Positions 36,697-46,756 of a stretch of DNA of 64,000 nt are shown in pieces. The translations under genes were made by a program, and so were the position numbers. Positions within the stretch are counted from its first letter, which is position 1, and every line of letters starts with the position of its first letter. Below the pieces are notes generated by a model. The model ran no database searches, was not told the origin of the DNA, and was given only the letters and a program-made list of their open reading frames with translations. The stretch is from an uncultured Pelagibacteraceae bacterium (lineage in GTDB: Bacteria > Pseudomonadota > Alphaproteobacteria > Pelagibacterales > Pelagibacteraceae): positions 1-64,000 of the forward strand of contig CACFNH010000001.1 of the NCBI GenBank assembly GCA_902567685.1, given 5' to 3'.

Positions 36697-37841
36697 CAGA
36701 ATTTGAAAAGTTTTTTATACTCGTTAAAAGTTGTGTTACACATTTGTTCAACATCAAATCTTCTAGTTACGTTTTTTCTACCTTGCTTCCCTATTGAATA
36801 CAATGCTTCTTCATCTAATTCCATAACGTTATTTAAAACTTTTGCTAGTTCTCTTGGATCACTTGATTTATATAAAAATCCTGATTTTCCATTAACTATT
36901 GTTTCATTTGAACCACCAATATCACTTGCTACTATAGGTTTTTCCATAGCCTGTGATTCAACTGCTATCCTACCAAACGCTTCTGGTTCAACTGAACTAG
37001 ATACTACAATATCAGAAAGTGAGTAGGCAGTTGGCATTTCGTTACAATGAGTTACAAATTTAACTCTGTTATTCAATTGGTATCTCTGAACGAGGTCAAA
37101 AAGTTTTTTAGAATAAACGTTTCTTCCTTGATCTGAGCCAAGAATAATCGCTTGAAAATTGTTTTTATTATAGTCTTCTACAAGAACATTAATGGCTTCG
37201 ATAAATAGATCTTGACCTTTCCAGGAAGTTAGCCGTCCAGGTAGCAAGATAGTTTTTTTATTAGAATCGATTTTCCACGCTTCAATTAGTTTGTTTTTCT
37301 TACTTTCATTAATGTTTTTTTTATTAAAGAATTCTAAATTAATTCCTCTAAAAATAACCATAAGCTTATTTTTTGATTTTAAAAATTCTTTATAATTTTC
37401 ATTTATATGATCAAAAATAAAATTAGAACCTGCAATAATTAATTGGGATTTTACCATTACACTATTATAAAATTTTTTAAGTGGATTTGAAAAATTATAA
37501 GTACCATGAAAAGTTGTTACAAATTTTCTTCTAGTAATAAAACAAGAACATAAACATGACCAGGCCGGTGCTCTGCTTCTAGCATGAACAATATCTATGT
37601 TATAAATTAAAATAATTACAGAAAGGATTAAAATATTTAACAGCATAAGAATAGGATTCTTTGAATGTACTGGTAAACGAAATATTTTTACCTTATTTTT
37701 CTTTACAAATTTTAAAAGTTCTCCACCGCTTGTAGCTATAAATGATTTACAGTTTTTCTCAAAAAGATAGTGTGCTAAATCATAACATCCAGTTTCTGCT
37801 CCACCGTAACCAAGTCTTGGTATAACTTGAAGTACTTTCAT
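36696..37841 (-). CDS. Glycosyltransferase family 4 protein
   Basis: A GT-B enzyme of 381 residues from the ATG at 37841. That start forms a TAATG overlap with galE; an ATG seven codons further upstream would overlap galE more. The N terminus KVLQVIPRLGYGGAETGCYDLA is typical of the acceptor-side domain, and LLPGRLTSWKGQDLFIEAI and SSVEPEAFGRIAVESQAMEKPIVASDIGG mark the donor site. It resembles enzymes of lipopolysaccharide or capsule synthesis. Its partner galE upstream supplies UDP-galactose, which supports a role in surface sugars. Confidence 0.88.
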   Translation of the reverse strand: MKVLQVIPRLGYGGAETGCYDLAHYLFEKNCKSFIATSGGELLKFVKKNKVKIFRLPVHSKNPILMLLNILILSVIILIYNIDIVHARSRAPAWSCLCSCFITRRKFVTTFHGTYNFSNPLKKFYNSVMVKSQLIIAGSNFIFDHINENYKEFLKSKNKLMVIFRGINLEFFNKKNINESKKNKLIEAWKIDSNKKTILLPGRLTSWKGQDLFIEAINVLVEDYNKNNFQAIILGSDQGRNVYSKKLFDLVQRYQLNNRVKFVTHCNEMPTAYSLSDIVVSSSVEPEAFGRIAVESQAMEKPIVASDIGGSNETIVNGKSGFLYKSSDPRELAKVLNNVMELDEEALYSIGKQGRKNVTRRFDVEQMCNTTFNEYKKLFKF

Positions 37842-38818
37842 TATTTTATCTTTCTTTCCCATTCCAAAGCAGATTTAAGTATATAGTTTAAATTATTATA
37901 TTTAGGTACCCAATTAAATTTTTCCTTAAATTTAATATTATTTGCAACAGAATATGGAATATCATCTTTTCTTCTTGGGCCTATTTCTTTTTTTAAATTG
38001 TGTTTTAATATTTTTTCCATTTCGGTGATAACTTCTTTAACTGAGTAACCAGATCCATATCCACAATTATATATCTCTGTTTCTCCATTTAAATTCATAT
38101 ATTCTCCTACAATTAAGTGTATCTCTGCTAAATCTGAAACATGAATAAAGTCTCTAACAGGAGTTCCATCTTTTGTTTCGTAGTCATCCCCATTAATAAC
38201 TATTCTGTCTCGTTTTTTTAAAGCTGTTTCACATACTGCTTTAATTAAATTATTAGAGTCTTTTACATCCAATCCAGATCTATTTTCTTTATCAGCACCT
38301 GCAACATTAAAATATCTTAGGATTATACTTTTAATTTTTTTTTCTTTTGAAAGATTTAATAAATATTTTTCTAATTTATATTTGCTAGATGCATAAGGAT
38401 TAGAGGGTTCCAATTTATCATTCTCTTTAACTTTCTTAAAATCTTTTATTTTTCCATAAACTCCAGCAGTTGAGGAAAAAATTATTTTATTAAGCCCAAA
38501 TTCTAAACAATAATCAAAAAATGCTTTTGCTTTTTCAAAATTGTAGAGATTATATTTTTCTGGATTTTTTAAAGATTCTTCTACTTTAACTAGGCCAGCA
38601 AAATGCATAATAAGATCAAATTTATTTTCTTTAAGTAAATTTTTAATTTTATTTTTGTCAGAAATATCTGAATTAAAAAAATTTGCTTTTTTTGGAACTA
38701 AGTTAACATTTCCGGTAATTAAATTATCAACCACGGTCACTGTATGGCCTTTTTCAATAAGACAAAGTGAAGTGTGGCTACCTATATAACCTGCCCCACC
38801 AGTAAGCAAAATATTCAT
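37841..38818 (-). CDS. galE: UDP-glucose 4-epimerase
   Basis: GalE interconverts UDP-glucose and UDP-galactose using bound NAD. It has the N-terminal GGAGYIGSHT NAD site (7-16), the catalytic Tyr and Lys in NPYASSKYKLEKYL, the RYFNVAGAD motif and RDFIHVSDLA. The 325 residues are normal. It begins the long minus-strand operon that continues through a glycosyltransferase into thrS. The 73-bp divergent gap before the alpha/beta hydrolase must hold its promoter. Confidence 0.94.
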   Translation of the reverse strand: MNILLTGGAGYIGSHTSLCLIEKGHTVTVVDNLITGNVNLVPKKANFFNSDISDKNKIKNLLKENKFDLIMHFAGLVKVEESLKNPEKYNLYNFEKAKAFFDYCLEFGLNKIIFSSTAGVYGKIKDFKKVKENDKLEPSNPYASSKYKLEKYLLNLSKEKKIKSIILRYFNVAGADKENRSGLDVKDSNNLIKAVCETALKKRDRIVINGDDYETKDGTPVRDFIHVSDLAEIHLIVGEYMNLNGETEIYNCGYGSGYSVKEVITEMEKILKHNLKKEIGPRRKDDIPYSVANNIKFKEKFNWVPKYNNLNYILKSALEWERKIK

Positions 38819-38891
38819 TTAAAATTTATCTCTAATCATGGATTAATTTTAGTATACTTATATAGTATCAAATTAACTCAATAAACTTTAT

Positions 38892-39644
38892 ATGAAAAAT
38901 TTTAAATATCTAAGAATATCAAAAACTAAAAAAATCAGATATTTAGACAATTATTATAAAAAAAATCTATATATTATTTTTCTTCATGGCTTCCAGTCAG
39001 ATATTAATGGGGAAAAACCTAAAGCTTTCTTAAAATACGCAATTAAAAAAAAACTTGGTTTTTTGGCAATAGAGTATTCCGGGCATGGCAAATCATCAGG
39101 AGAGTTTACTAAAGGAAATATAAGTAAATGGAGCAAAGATGTAAGAATTTTAATTAAAAAATTAGTGAAGAAAAATAATTTTATTTTAATTGGTTCTAGT
39201 ATGGGCACCTGGTTATCTTTGCTGCAATTTAAATACTTCAAAAAACAAATCAAAGGTCTTATTGGTATTGGTTCAGCTCCGGAATTTTTAGATAGAATAA
39301 TGTGGAAAAAATTTACAAAAAAAATCAAAAAAGAAATCAAAGAAAAAGGAATAAGTATTATTAAACATGGAGAATATATATATCCTATTACTCAACAATT
39401 AATAAAAGATGGAAAAAAAAACAAAGTCTTATCGAAAAAAATTAATATGCCTATAAACGTCACTATGTTTCATGGAAGTAAAGATGAGGTAGTTCCTGTA
39501 TCATTTTCTAGAAAAGTTTTAAAAATTTTTATTAAGTCTAAAAAAAAACTAGTTATCATTAAAAAAGGAGATCATAGCCTTTCAAAAAAAAGCTATTTAG
39601 AAAAAATTAAAAAAGAGCTAAATAGATTTATTCAAATAATTTGA
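38892..39644 (+). CDS. Alpha/beta hydrolase
   Basis: A 250-residue serine hydrolase with the oxyanion-side HGFQSDINGEKP, the nucleophile elbow GSSMGTW (Ser near 103), an acid in HGSKDEVVPVSFS and the catalytic His in KGDHSLS. It resembles small cytoplasmic esterases or palmitoyl-thioesterase-like (ABHD10-type) proteins; the substrate is unknown. It has no signal peptide. It is divergent from galE and ends 5 bp from the convergent gltB. Confidence 0.88.
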   Translation: MKNFKYLRISKTKKIRYLDNYYKKNLYIIFLHGFQSDINGEKPKAFLKYAIKKKLGFLAIEYSGHGKSSGEFTKGNISKWSKDVRILIKKLVKKNNFILIGSSMGTWLSLLQFKYFKKQIKGLIGIGSAPEFLDRIMWKKFTKKIKKEIKEKGISIIKHGEYIYPITQQLIKDGKKNKVLSKKINMPINVTMFHGSKDEVVPVSFSRKVLKIFIKSKKKLVIIKKGDHSLSKKSYLEKIKKELNRFIQII

Positions 39645-39649
39645 TATTA

Positions 39650-42600
39650 TTAAGCGGTTTTTGATTTATTGTTTTTTAATGAAATAGGATTTTCTATTTT
39701 GTCTAACATCTCAATTGGGCAGACTTGCTTAAAGTTTTGAACTTCTTGTTCAAATTTTTCCAATATTTTGTAAGCAACTGGAGAAAGAGTTTCTTTATGA
39801 AACTCATCAATAATGGACTTTAAAAAATCTTTCCAATATTTTGTTTCTGGTGTTTGCCAGATAACAGAAGCAGGATTTACGTAGTTGTTAAACTTGTCCT
39901 CTGGATCATACACAAAAGACATACCTCCTGTCATTCCAGCTGCAAAATTGTCCCCAATATTTCCTAATATGACTGCAGTTCCTCCAGTCATATATTCACA
40001 GCCATTAGATCCACAGCCTTCAACAACGGAGACTCCTCCCGAATTTCTTACGGCGAATCTTTCACCAGCTTTTCCTGAAGCAAAAAGTTTTCCTGAAGTT
40101 GCTCCATATAAAACTGTGTTCCCAATAATTGTGTTTTCGTTAGAAACTAATTTGCTATTTTTGGATGGTCTAACTACTATTTCTCCTCCAGAAAGACCTT
40201 TGCCAACATAATCGTTTGCATCGCCATTTATTACAATTTTAATACCTTTTGTTAAAAAAGCCCCTAAAGATTGTCCTGCTGATCCATTAAATTTTAGTGT
40301 TAAAGAATTTTTTTCAAATGTCTTATTACCAAATTTCTTGTAAAAATAGTGTGACAGCCTAGTTCCAACTGCTCTCGAGGTATTGTGAATCTCATACTCA
40401 AAAGTAGATTTATTTTTTAAGTTAATCTTATCTTTAATATCGTTCCAAATTTTCTCATCAAGAGTTTCTGGCACAGAATTGATACTTCTATCTTTACAAT
40501 AACGAGGGTTTTCACCTGGATCAGTTTGAACTAGAAGTGGATTTAAATCTAAATCATCTAAGTTTGGGGAGCCTCGGCTAACCTGGGTTAAAAGATCTGT
40601 TCTACCAATAATTTCATTCAAATCATTAAAACCTAATGAGGCTAAAATTTCTCTAACTTCTTGAGCAACAAACTTGAAAAAGTTGACTACTTTTTCAGGA
40701 GTACCTTTGAATTTTTTTCTTAGTTCTTCATCTTGTGTGCATACTCCAACTGGACAAGTGTTAGAATGACACTGACGAACCATAATACATCCCATTGCAA
40801 CTAAAGAAGAAGTTCCCATGCCAAATTCCTCAGCTCCCATCATTGCTGCTATAACTACGTCTCTACCTGTTTTTAAGCCACCGTCAGTTCTTAAAGTAAC
40901 TTTATGTCTTAAATTGTTTAAGGTTAAAATTTGGTGTGCTTCAGTTAAACCCATCTCCCAAGGTACTCCAGCATATTTTACACTGGTTTGGGGACTAGCG
41001 CCTGTTCCTCCTGAGTGTCCTGAGATTAAAATAACATCAGCCTTAGCCTTTGCTACTCCGGCTGCTATAGTTCCGATTCCAGTTGATGCAACAAGTTTTA
41101 CTCCTATTCTTGCATTAGGATTTACTTGTTTTAAGTCATAAATTAGTTGAGCTAGGTCTTCTATAGAATATATATCGTGATGAGGTGGTGGAGAAATTAA
41201 TGTTACACCCGGAGTTGAATGCCTAAGTCTCGCTATATCTTTTGTGACTTTGAATCCTGGAAGTTGTCCACCTTCTCCAGGTTTAGCTCCCTGAGCAATT
41301 TTAATCTCAATTTCATTACAATTGTTAAGATATTCAATTGTTACTCCAAATCTTGCAGAAGCTATTTGCTTTACTCTTGAATTTGCTGAGTCTCCATTGT
41401 TAAGTATCTTGGATCTTTTTATGTCTTCTCCTCCTTCTCCGCTACAAGAAGCTCCCTTAATTCGATTCATGCCAATAGCTAGAGTTTCATGCGCTTCCTG
41501 TGAAAGGGCCCCATGTGACATGCTTCCACTACCAAATCTTTTTGTTACATTTTCAATTGACTCTACATCATTAATATTTATCGGCTTTCTTTTTGTTGTA
41601 AATTTCAAAAGATCCCTTAAATTTATTGGAGGCAAAGCATGGATTCCCTTGGAATATGTTTTATAAGTTTCATAAGAGTTTGTTCCAACAGCATGTTGTA
41701 ATATATGTATCAGTCTTCCTTGAAACTGGTGCTCTTCGCCTGATTTTCTGTACTTGTAAATTCCACCAATTGGAAGAATGTAAACATTACTTTTATAAGC
41801 TTTGTGATGTAGAGATTTTATTTTTTCTTCTATACCTGTGATGCCTATACCAGAAATTCTTGATACCATTCCTGGAAAATAGTCAGATACCAATGCTCTA
41901 CTTAAGCCAACAGTTTCAAAATTACAGCCTCCTCTGTAAGCACTGATTACAGAAATCCCCATCTTAGACATTATCTTAAGTAATCCATTTTCTATTGATT
42001 TCTTAAATCTTCCTACACAAGTTTCAAAATCAAATTTTCCAAAAAGCTTTTTTTGATATCTTTGATGTATACAATCTATAATTAAATATGGATTGATAGT
42101 AGTTGCTCCTACTCCAATCAATACTGCAAAAGAGTGGGTATCTAGAGTTTCGGATGTTTCTACATTAATTGAACAATATCCTCTTAAACCCATTTTAACT
42201 AAGTGAGAATTCACAGCACCTATTGATAATAACATGGGCATATTAGCTCTTTTCTCAGATATATTTTTATCACTCAAAATTAAAGTAGTGCTGCCCTCTC
42301 TTACGGCAATTTCTGACTCAGATTTAATTCTCTCCAAGTTGTCTTTTAGTGAGTCTTTAATATCAAATGTACAATCTATAATTTTTATTTTCTTATAAAA
42401 TAGTTTTTTGAATTTTTTAAACTGAGAGTTTGTTAAAATGGGACTTTCTAAAACATAAATATTATCTTGGGTCAGATTGTCAAAATCAAGTATATTGCCT
42501 AGATTTCCAAATCTTGTTTTTAAACTCATTACTTTGTTTTCTCTAAGAGAGTCTATTGGTGGATTAGTAACTTGGCTAAAATTTTGTCTGAAATAGTGTG

Positions 42601-44149
42601 ACAAAGGTCTGAAATGACTGGATAAAACTGCAACGGGAGTATCATCACCCATTGATCCAGTTGCTTCTTTCTCCTCTTCTACCATAGGATGAAGAATTAA
42701 TTCTAAGTCTTCTATACTAAAACCAGATAAATACTGTCTTTTCCTAAGTTCATTTCCAGTATAATTTATTTCTTCTTTGCTAACTGAAAGTTTTTTATCT
42801 AAATCAATAATCTGATTATTAAATTTTTTATAATCTTTGGAAATATAGTCTTTTATTTCTTTGTCTTGAAATAATTTTCCTTTTTTAAGTTCTACAGCAA
42901 TTATTTCTCCTGGGCCTAACCTTCCTTTTTTTATAATTTTTTCTTCAGGAATTTTAATCATTCCTGTTTCAGATCCAGCAAACAATAGATTGTCTGAAGT
43001 AATAGTATATCTTAGTGGCCTTAAACCATTTCTATCTACTGAGGCTAGAACCCATTTTGCATCAGTTGCACAAATTGCAGCTGGTCCATCCCAAGGTTCA
43101 ATTGTGCTATTCAAAAAATTAAAAAGTTGTTGATGACTTTTTGAAACTGTCTTGCTTCTTTTAGACCAAGCATCTGGTATCATCATAAGTTTAATCATTG
43201 GTGCAAGCTTTCCTGAATGAGTGAGTAATTCAAAAACATTATCAAGTGAGGCTGAGTCTGAATTACCAGGAATGATTACTGGTTTTAAATCTTCAACATT
43301 TTTAAATAGTTTGCTTGACATATCTTGTTCATGAACCTTCATCCAATTTACATTTCCTTTAAGTGTATTAATTTCCCCGTTGTGTGCTAAAGTTCTAAAT
43401 GGTTGTGCCAAATCCCAACTTGGAAAGGTGTTAGTTGAATATCTTTGATGGAAAATGGCAAATCGTGACTTAAAATTTTTATCTTTTAAGTCAGGATAAA
43501 AATCTGCCAAAGCTTCTGCTAAAAACATTCCTTTATAAACAAGTGATCTTGAACTTAATGAGCAAATATAAAAATCTTTTAATTGTATCTCTCTAGCTAA
43601 TTTTTCTATTTTTTTTCTAGCAACATATAAATCTCTTTCTAAATTATCTGTCTCAATTTTTTTATTTTTTCTAAATAATACTTGTGCTATTTCAGGTCTA
43701 TTTGTCTCAGCGGTACGCCCTAGCACTTTAGGATTAACGGGAACTTGTCTCCAACCATAAATATAATAATCTTCATTAAGCAAAACCGTCTCAACAATAG
43801 ATCTACATTTTTCTTGATTGGAATAATCATTTCTTGGCATAAATACCATTCCAACACATATTCTCTTATTTGGGTCGTGAGTGTGTCCTGTTAGCTTTAT
43901 TTTCTCATTAAAAAAATCTGGTGATACTTCAACCTTTATGCCTGCTCCATCTCCTGACTTGCCGTCTGCATCTACTGCTCCTCTGTGCCATACAGCTTTT
44001 AAAGCTTCTATACCGTATTCTACTATCTCTCTTGATTTTTGACCATTCGTAGATGCAACTAAACCTACACCGCAAGCCTCATGTTCCATTGAGGAACTAT
44101 AAGTGTAGTTTTTTTCTAGAATTTTTTTATTTTTCTTTAAATTTTTCAT
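39650..44149 (-). CDS. gltB: Glutamate synthase (NADPH), large subunit
   Basis: GltB makes two glutamates from glutamine and 2-oxoglutarate with electrons from GltD. Residue Cys26 (EACGVGL) is the expected N-terminal nucleophile after removal of a 25-residue propeptide. The class II amidotransferase domain, the central domain, the FMN-binding synthase domain (GEGGEDIKRS and PGEGGQLPG stretches), the 3Fe-4S cluster Cys residues in CIMVRQCHSNTCPVGVC and the C-terminal GXGXG beta-helix are all present over 1499 residues. It overlaps gltD by one base (TAATG). With glutamine synthetase it is the main ammonium assimilation route. Confidence 0.98.
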   Translation of the reverse strand: MKNLKKNKKILEKNYTYSSSMEHEACGVGLVASTNGQKSREIVEYGIEALKAVWHRGAVDADGKSGDGAGIKVEVSPDFFNEKIKLTGHTHDPNKRICVGMVFMPRNDYSNQEKCRSIVETVLLNEDYYIYGWRQVPVNPKVLGRTAETNRPEIAQVLFRKNKKIETDNLERDLYVARKKIEKLAREIQLKDFYICSLSSRSLVYKGMFLAEALADFYPDLKDKNFKSRFAIFHQRYSTNTFPSWDLAQPFRTLAHNGEINTLKGNVNWMKVHEQDMSSKLFKNVEDLKPVIIPGNSDSASLDNVFELLTHSGKLAPMIKLMMIPDAWSKRSKTVSKSHQQLFNFLNSTIEPWDGPAAICATDAKWVLASVDRNGLRPLRYTITSDNLLFAGSETGMIKIPEEKIIKKGRLGPGEIIAVELKKGKLFQDKEIKDYISKDYKKFNNQIIDLDKKLSVSKEEINYTGNELRKRQYLSGFSIEDLELILHPMVEEEKEATGSMGDDTPVAVLSSHFRPLSHYFRQNFSQVTNPPIDSLRENKVMSLKTRFGNLGNILDFDNLTQDNIYVLESPILTNSQFKKFKKLFYKKIKIIDCTFDIKDSLKDNLERIKSESEIAVREGSTTLILSDKNISEKRANMPMLLSIGAVNSHLVKMGLRGYCSINVETSETLDTHSFAVLIGVGATTINPYLIIDCIHQRYQKKLFGKFDFETCVGRFKKSIENGLLKIMSKMGISVISAYRGGCNFETVGLSRALVSDYFPGMVSRISGIGITGIEEKIKSLHHKAYKSNVYILPIGGIYKYRKSGEEHQFQGRLIHILQHAVGTNSYETYKTYSKGIHALPPINLRDLLKFTTKRKPININDVESIENVTKRFGSGSMSHGALSQEAHETLAIGMNRIKGASCSGEGGEDIKRSKILNNGDSANSRVKQIASARFGVTIEYLNNCNEIEIKIAQGAKPGEGGQLPGFKVTKDIARLRHSTPGVTLISPPPHHDIYSIEDLAQLIYDLKQVNPNARIGVKLVASTGIGTIAAGVAKAKADVILISGHSGGTGASPQTSVKYAGVPWEMGLTEAHQILTLNNLRHKVTLRTDGGLKTGRDVVIAAMMGAEEFGMGTSSLVAMGCIMVRQCHSNTCPVGVCTQDEELRKKFKGTPEKVVNFFKFVAQEVREILASLGFNDLNEIIGRTDLLTQVSRGSPNLDDLDLNPLLVQTDPGENPRYCKDRSINSVPETLDEKIWNDIKDKINLKNKSTFEYEIHNTSRAVGTRLSHYFYKKFGNKTFEKNSLTLKFNGSAGQSLGAFLTKGIKIVINGDANDYVGKGLSGGEIVVRPSKNSKLVSNENTIIGNTVLYGATSGKLFASGKAGERFAVRNSGGVSVVEGCGSNGCEYMTGGTAVILGNIGDNFAAGMTGGMSFVYDPEDKFNNYVNPASVIWQTPETKYWKDFLKSIIDEFHKETLSPVAYKILEKFEQEVQNFKQVCPIEMLDKIENPISLKNNKSKTA

Positions 44150-45594
44150 TATGCAGCAAAAAAATTTTTTTCGTGTTTACTTTTTCTTGAAATATATTTT
44201 CTAATCTGAATGGCAGCATCTCTTCCATCTCTAATAGCCCAAACAACTAATGATGCTCCACGAACTATATCACCTGCTGCAAAGACACCTTGGATATTGG
44301 TTTCCATACTTTCTAAATTAATTTTAATTGTTCCCCACCTTGAAATAGATAAATTTTTTTCTCCAAATAATTCTGGAATATTTTCTGGGTCAAATCCTAG
44401 GGATTTTATAACCAAGTCAGCTTCAATTTTGTATTGATCACCTTTTTGTATAACTGGAGTACGTCTGCCTGATGAGTCTGGTTCTCCGAGTTTTATTTTA
44501 TTGACTTCAACAAATTCTACCTTTTCTTTTCCAATAAATTCTTTAGGACTAGTTAACCAAACAAATTCTACCCCTTCTTCTTCGGCATTAGCAACTTCTC
44601 TTGCTGATCCAGGCATATTCTCTCTATCCCTTCTATATAAGCATTTAACAGATTTAGCTTTTTGCCTTACAGCTGTTCTTACACAATCCATTGCGGTATC
44701 TCCTCCTCCAATAACAACCACATTTTTTCCTTCAGCATTTAAAGTTCCGTTATCAAAATCTTTAACCTTATCACCCAAACCCTTTCTATTTGATGCTGTT
44801 AAAAAATCCATAGCTGGAAATATATTCTTTAATCTGTTGCCAGGAATATCGATTTCTCGAGCTTTATAAACTCCAGTTGCAATTAAAATAGCATCATGTT
44901 TTTTTCTAAGATCATTTAAATCTTTTTCCTTTCCAACTTCAAAATTTTGGATGAATTTTATACCACTATCTTTTAACAGTTTTGTTCTTCTCTCGACCAC
45001 AAATTTTTCTAATTTGAAATTTGGTATACCATAAATTAATAACCCTCCTGAACGATCGTATCGATCATAAACAGTTACTTGATATCCAAATTTTCTTAGT
45101 TCTTCTGCACAAGCTAATCCAGCTGGACCAGCTCCTATAATTCCAATTGACTCTTTTTGTTCATGTTTAATTTTTAAAGGTTTTATCCACCCCTTTTCCC
45201 ATGCGGTTTCAGTAATATATTTTTCGACAGAACCTATTGTAACTGTTCCGTGTCCTGATTGTTCAATAACACAATTACCCTCACATAATTTATCTTGGGG
45301 GCATATCCTGCCGCAAATTTCTGGCATATTATTTGTGCTTTGAGAAATTTCATAGGCATCTTTCAATCTTCCTTCTGCAGTAAGTTTTAACCAGTCAGGA
45401 ATATTATTATGAAGTGGACAATGTATTTGGCAAAATGGTACTCCACACTGAGAACATCTGCTTGATTGCTCAATTGCTTTTTCGTTTATAAACTCTTTAT
45501 AAATTTCGTGAAAATCCCTTTTTCTTTCAGGAGTACCTCTTTTAGAAGGATTTTCCTGTTTTAAATTTGTAAATCTAAGCATTTTTTTTGGCAT
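44149..45594 (-). CDS. gltD: Glutamate synthase (NADPH), small subunit
   Basis: GltD carries FAD and two 4Fe-4S clusters and feeds NADPH electrons to GltB. The N-terminal Cys clusters are CSQCGVPFCQIHCPLHN and CGRICPQDKLCEGNC. The FAD site GIIGAGPAGLACAEEL is near 152, and the NADPH site VVIGGGDTAMDC near 292. The 481 residues are typical. It is the first gene of gltD-gltB. Upstream, on the minus strand, a TATAAT hexamer (45668-45663) could be the -10 of its promoter, though no good -35 is seen. Confidence 0.98.
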   Translation of the reverse strand: MPKKMLRFTNLKQENPSKRGTPERKRDFHEIYKEFINEKAIEQSSRCSQCGVPFCQIHCPLHNNIPDWLKLTAEGRLKDAYEISQSTNNMPEICGRICPQDKLCEGNCVIEQSGHGTVTIGSVEKYITETAWEKGWIKPLKIKHEQKESIGIIGAGPAGLACAEELRKFGYQVTVYDRYDRSGGLLIYGIPNFKLEKFVVERRTKLLKDSGIKFIQNFEVGKEKDLNDLRKKHDAILIATGVYKAREIDIPGNRLKNIFPAMDFLTASNRKGLGDKVKDFDNGTLNAEGKNVVVIGGGDTAMDCVRTAVRQKAKSVKCLYRRDRENMPGSAREVANAEEEGVEFVWLTSPKEFIGKEKVEFVEVNKIKLGEPDSSGRRTPVIQKGDQYKIEADLVIKSLGFDPENIPELFGEKNLSISRWGTIKINLESMETNIQGVFAAGDIVRGASLVVWAIRDGRDAAIQIRKYISRKSKHEKNFFAA

Positions 45595-45765
45595 AATTTT
45601 TTATTGCTTTTATGTTAATTTTAACAAATTTTGAATGAAATTTAAGTAAATGATATTTACCTATTATAGAAAAAATATAGCATTTATAACATTTTTTTTT
45701 GCATAACAGATATGCGTTTAGATAATAGCTTTGGAAAACAACGAAAAATTTAATAAAGATTAAGC

Positions 45766-46524
45766 ATGCCTGAATTAATTGTTCTATCTTTAGTGCAGGG
45801 TATCACTGAGTTTTTACCAATTAGTTCCTCTTCTCACTTAATTATTTTATCTAAATTTTTAGATTTTGCTAAAGAAGACCTTTTAAAAAATATAAGTTTG
45901 CATATTGGTTCCTTCTTAGCAGTGCTAGTATATTTTAGAAATGAGATTTTAAATTATATTAAATATAAGAAGATCTTAATATTAATTATAATCGCTTCAA
46001 CTCCAGTAATAATTCTTGGATATTTTCTAGTAAAATTGGAAGTTATTGATTATCTGAGAGGTATGAAAATTATTGGTTGGACAACAATCATATTTGGTAT
46101 TCTTCTTTATATAAGTGATAGATTTAAAGTTCAAAAAAAATTAAATCATGACTTTGATTTAAAATCTTCAATAATAATTGGAGTGTTTCATTCAATTTCA
46201 TTAATACCTGGAGTAAGCAGATCAGGCATTGCTATTACATTTGGAAGATTTCTTGGTTTTAATAGAGTTGACTCCGCAAAAATTTCTTTTTTGCTTTCTA
46301 TTCCAACATTATTTGCAGTAAGTTTTTATGGAATATATAGTTTATACGAAACTAACGATTTAATAGTGAAAAAATTAAATTTTGCATTTATAATAATGTC
46401 TTTTTTATTCTCTTATACTGCAATTGTTTTTTTTCTCAAATTTTTAAAAAAATCTAGTTTAACTGTATTTGTAGTGTACAGAATTATTCTTGGTTTTGTT
46501 CTATTGTATTTAGCCTATCTATAA
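45766..46524 (+). CDS. uppP: Undecaprenyl-diphosphatase (UppP/BacA)
   Basis: UppP dephosphorylates undecaprenyl diphosphate, recycling the lipid carrier of peptidoglycan and surface polysaccharides. The N-terminal LVQGITEFLPISSSSH motif and the second active-site motif PGVSRSGIAITFGRFLG are present. Seven or eight membrane helices are predicted over 252 residues, a little shorter than the usual 265-275. A hairpin-like GCATA/TATGC repeat (45701-45715) lies upstream, within the likely promoter spacer. Its product supports the O-antigen ligase-like gene nearby. Confidence 0.95.
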   Translation: MPELIVLSLVQGITEFLPISSSSHLIILSKFLDFAKEDLLKNISLHIGSFLAVLVYFRNEILNYIKYKKILILIIIASTPVIILGYFLVKLEVIDYLRGMKIIGWTTIIFGILLYISDRFKVQKKLNHDFDLKSSIIIGVFHSISLIPGVSRSGIAITFGRFLGFNRVDSAKISFLLSIPTLFAVSFYGIYSLYETNDLIVKKLNFAFIIMSFLFSYTAIVFFLKFLKKSSLTVFVVYRIILGFVLLYLAYL

Positions 46525-46613
46525 AATAATAGTAAATAAAAACAAAATTATAATAACTATTATGAAAAATAATATGACTGCTTTTTCTAAAGATAAATTC
46601 ATAATTTTAATCA

Positions 46614-46690
46614 TGGTGCGCCTGCTAGGATTTGAACCCAGAACCTCCTGGTCCGTAGCCAAGCGCTCTATCCAGTTGAGCTACAGGCGC
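46614..46690 (-). tRNA. tRNA-Arg (anticodon ACG)
   Basis: The minus strand folds as a 77-base tRNA. The acceptor stem GCGCCTG/CAGGCGC is perfect, the D arm is GCTC/GAGC and the anticodon stem CTTGG/CCAGG encloses CTACGGA with anticodon ACG. The T arm is CTGGG/CCTAG with TTCAAAT, the discriminator is A and CCA is encoded. The wobble A is expected to be converted to inosine. It stands alone between two plus-strand genes, so it needs its own promoter in 46691-46756. Confidence 0.97.
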
Positions 46691-46756
46691 TTAACTACCA
46701 ATTATCAAAAAAAACTCTGTAAATAAAGATTTAAATCTATATTATCGATTATAATT

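Noticed and set aside
39885-40211. Plus-strand frames opposite gltB and gltD (several of 70-120 codons)
   Set aside because: They are Pro/Ser/Thr-rich shadows of well-conserved genes.
45595-45765. Possible riboswitch or small RNA between gltD and uppP
   Set aside because: The 171-bp gap shows only A+T-rich sequence, a possible gltD -10 box and a short GCATA/TATGC repeat; no known riboswitch core was recognised.
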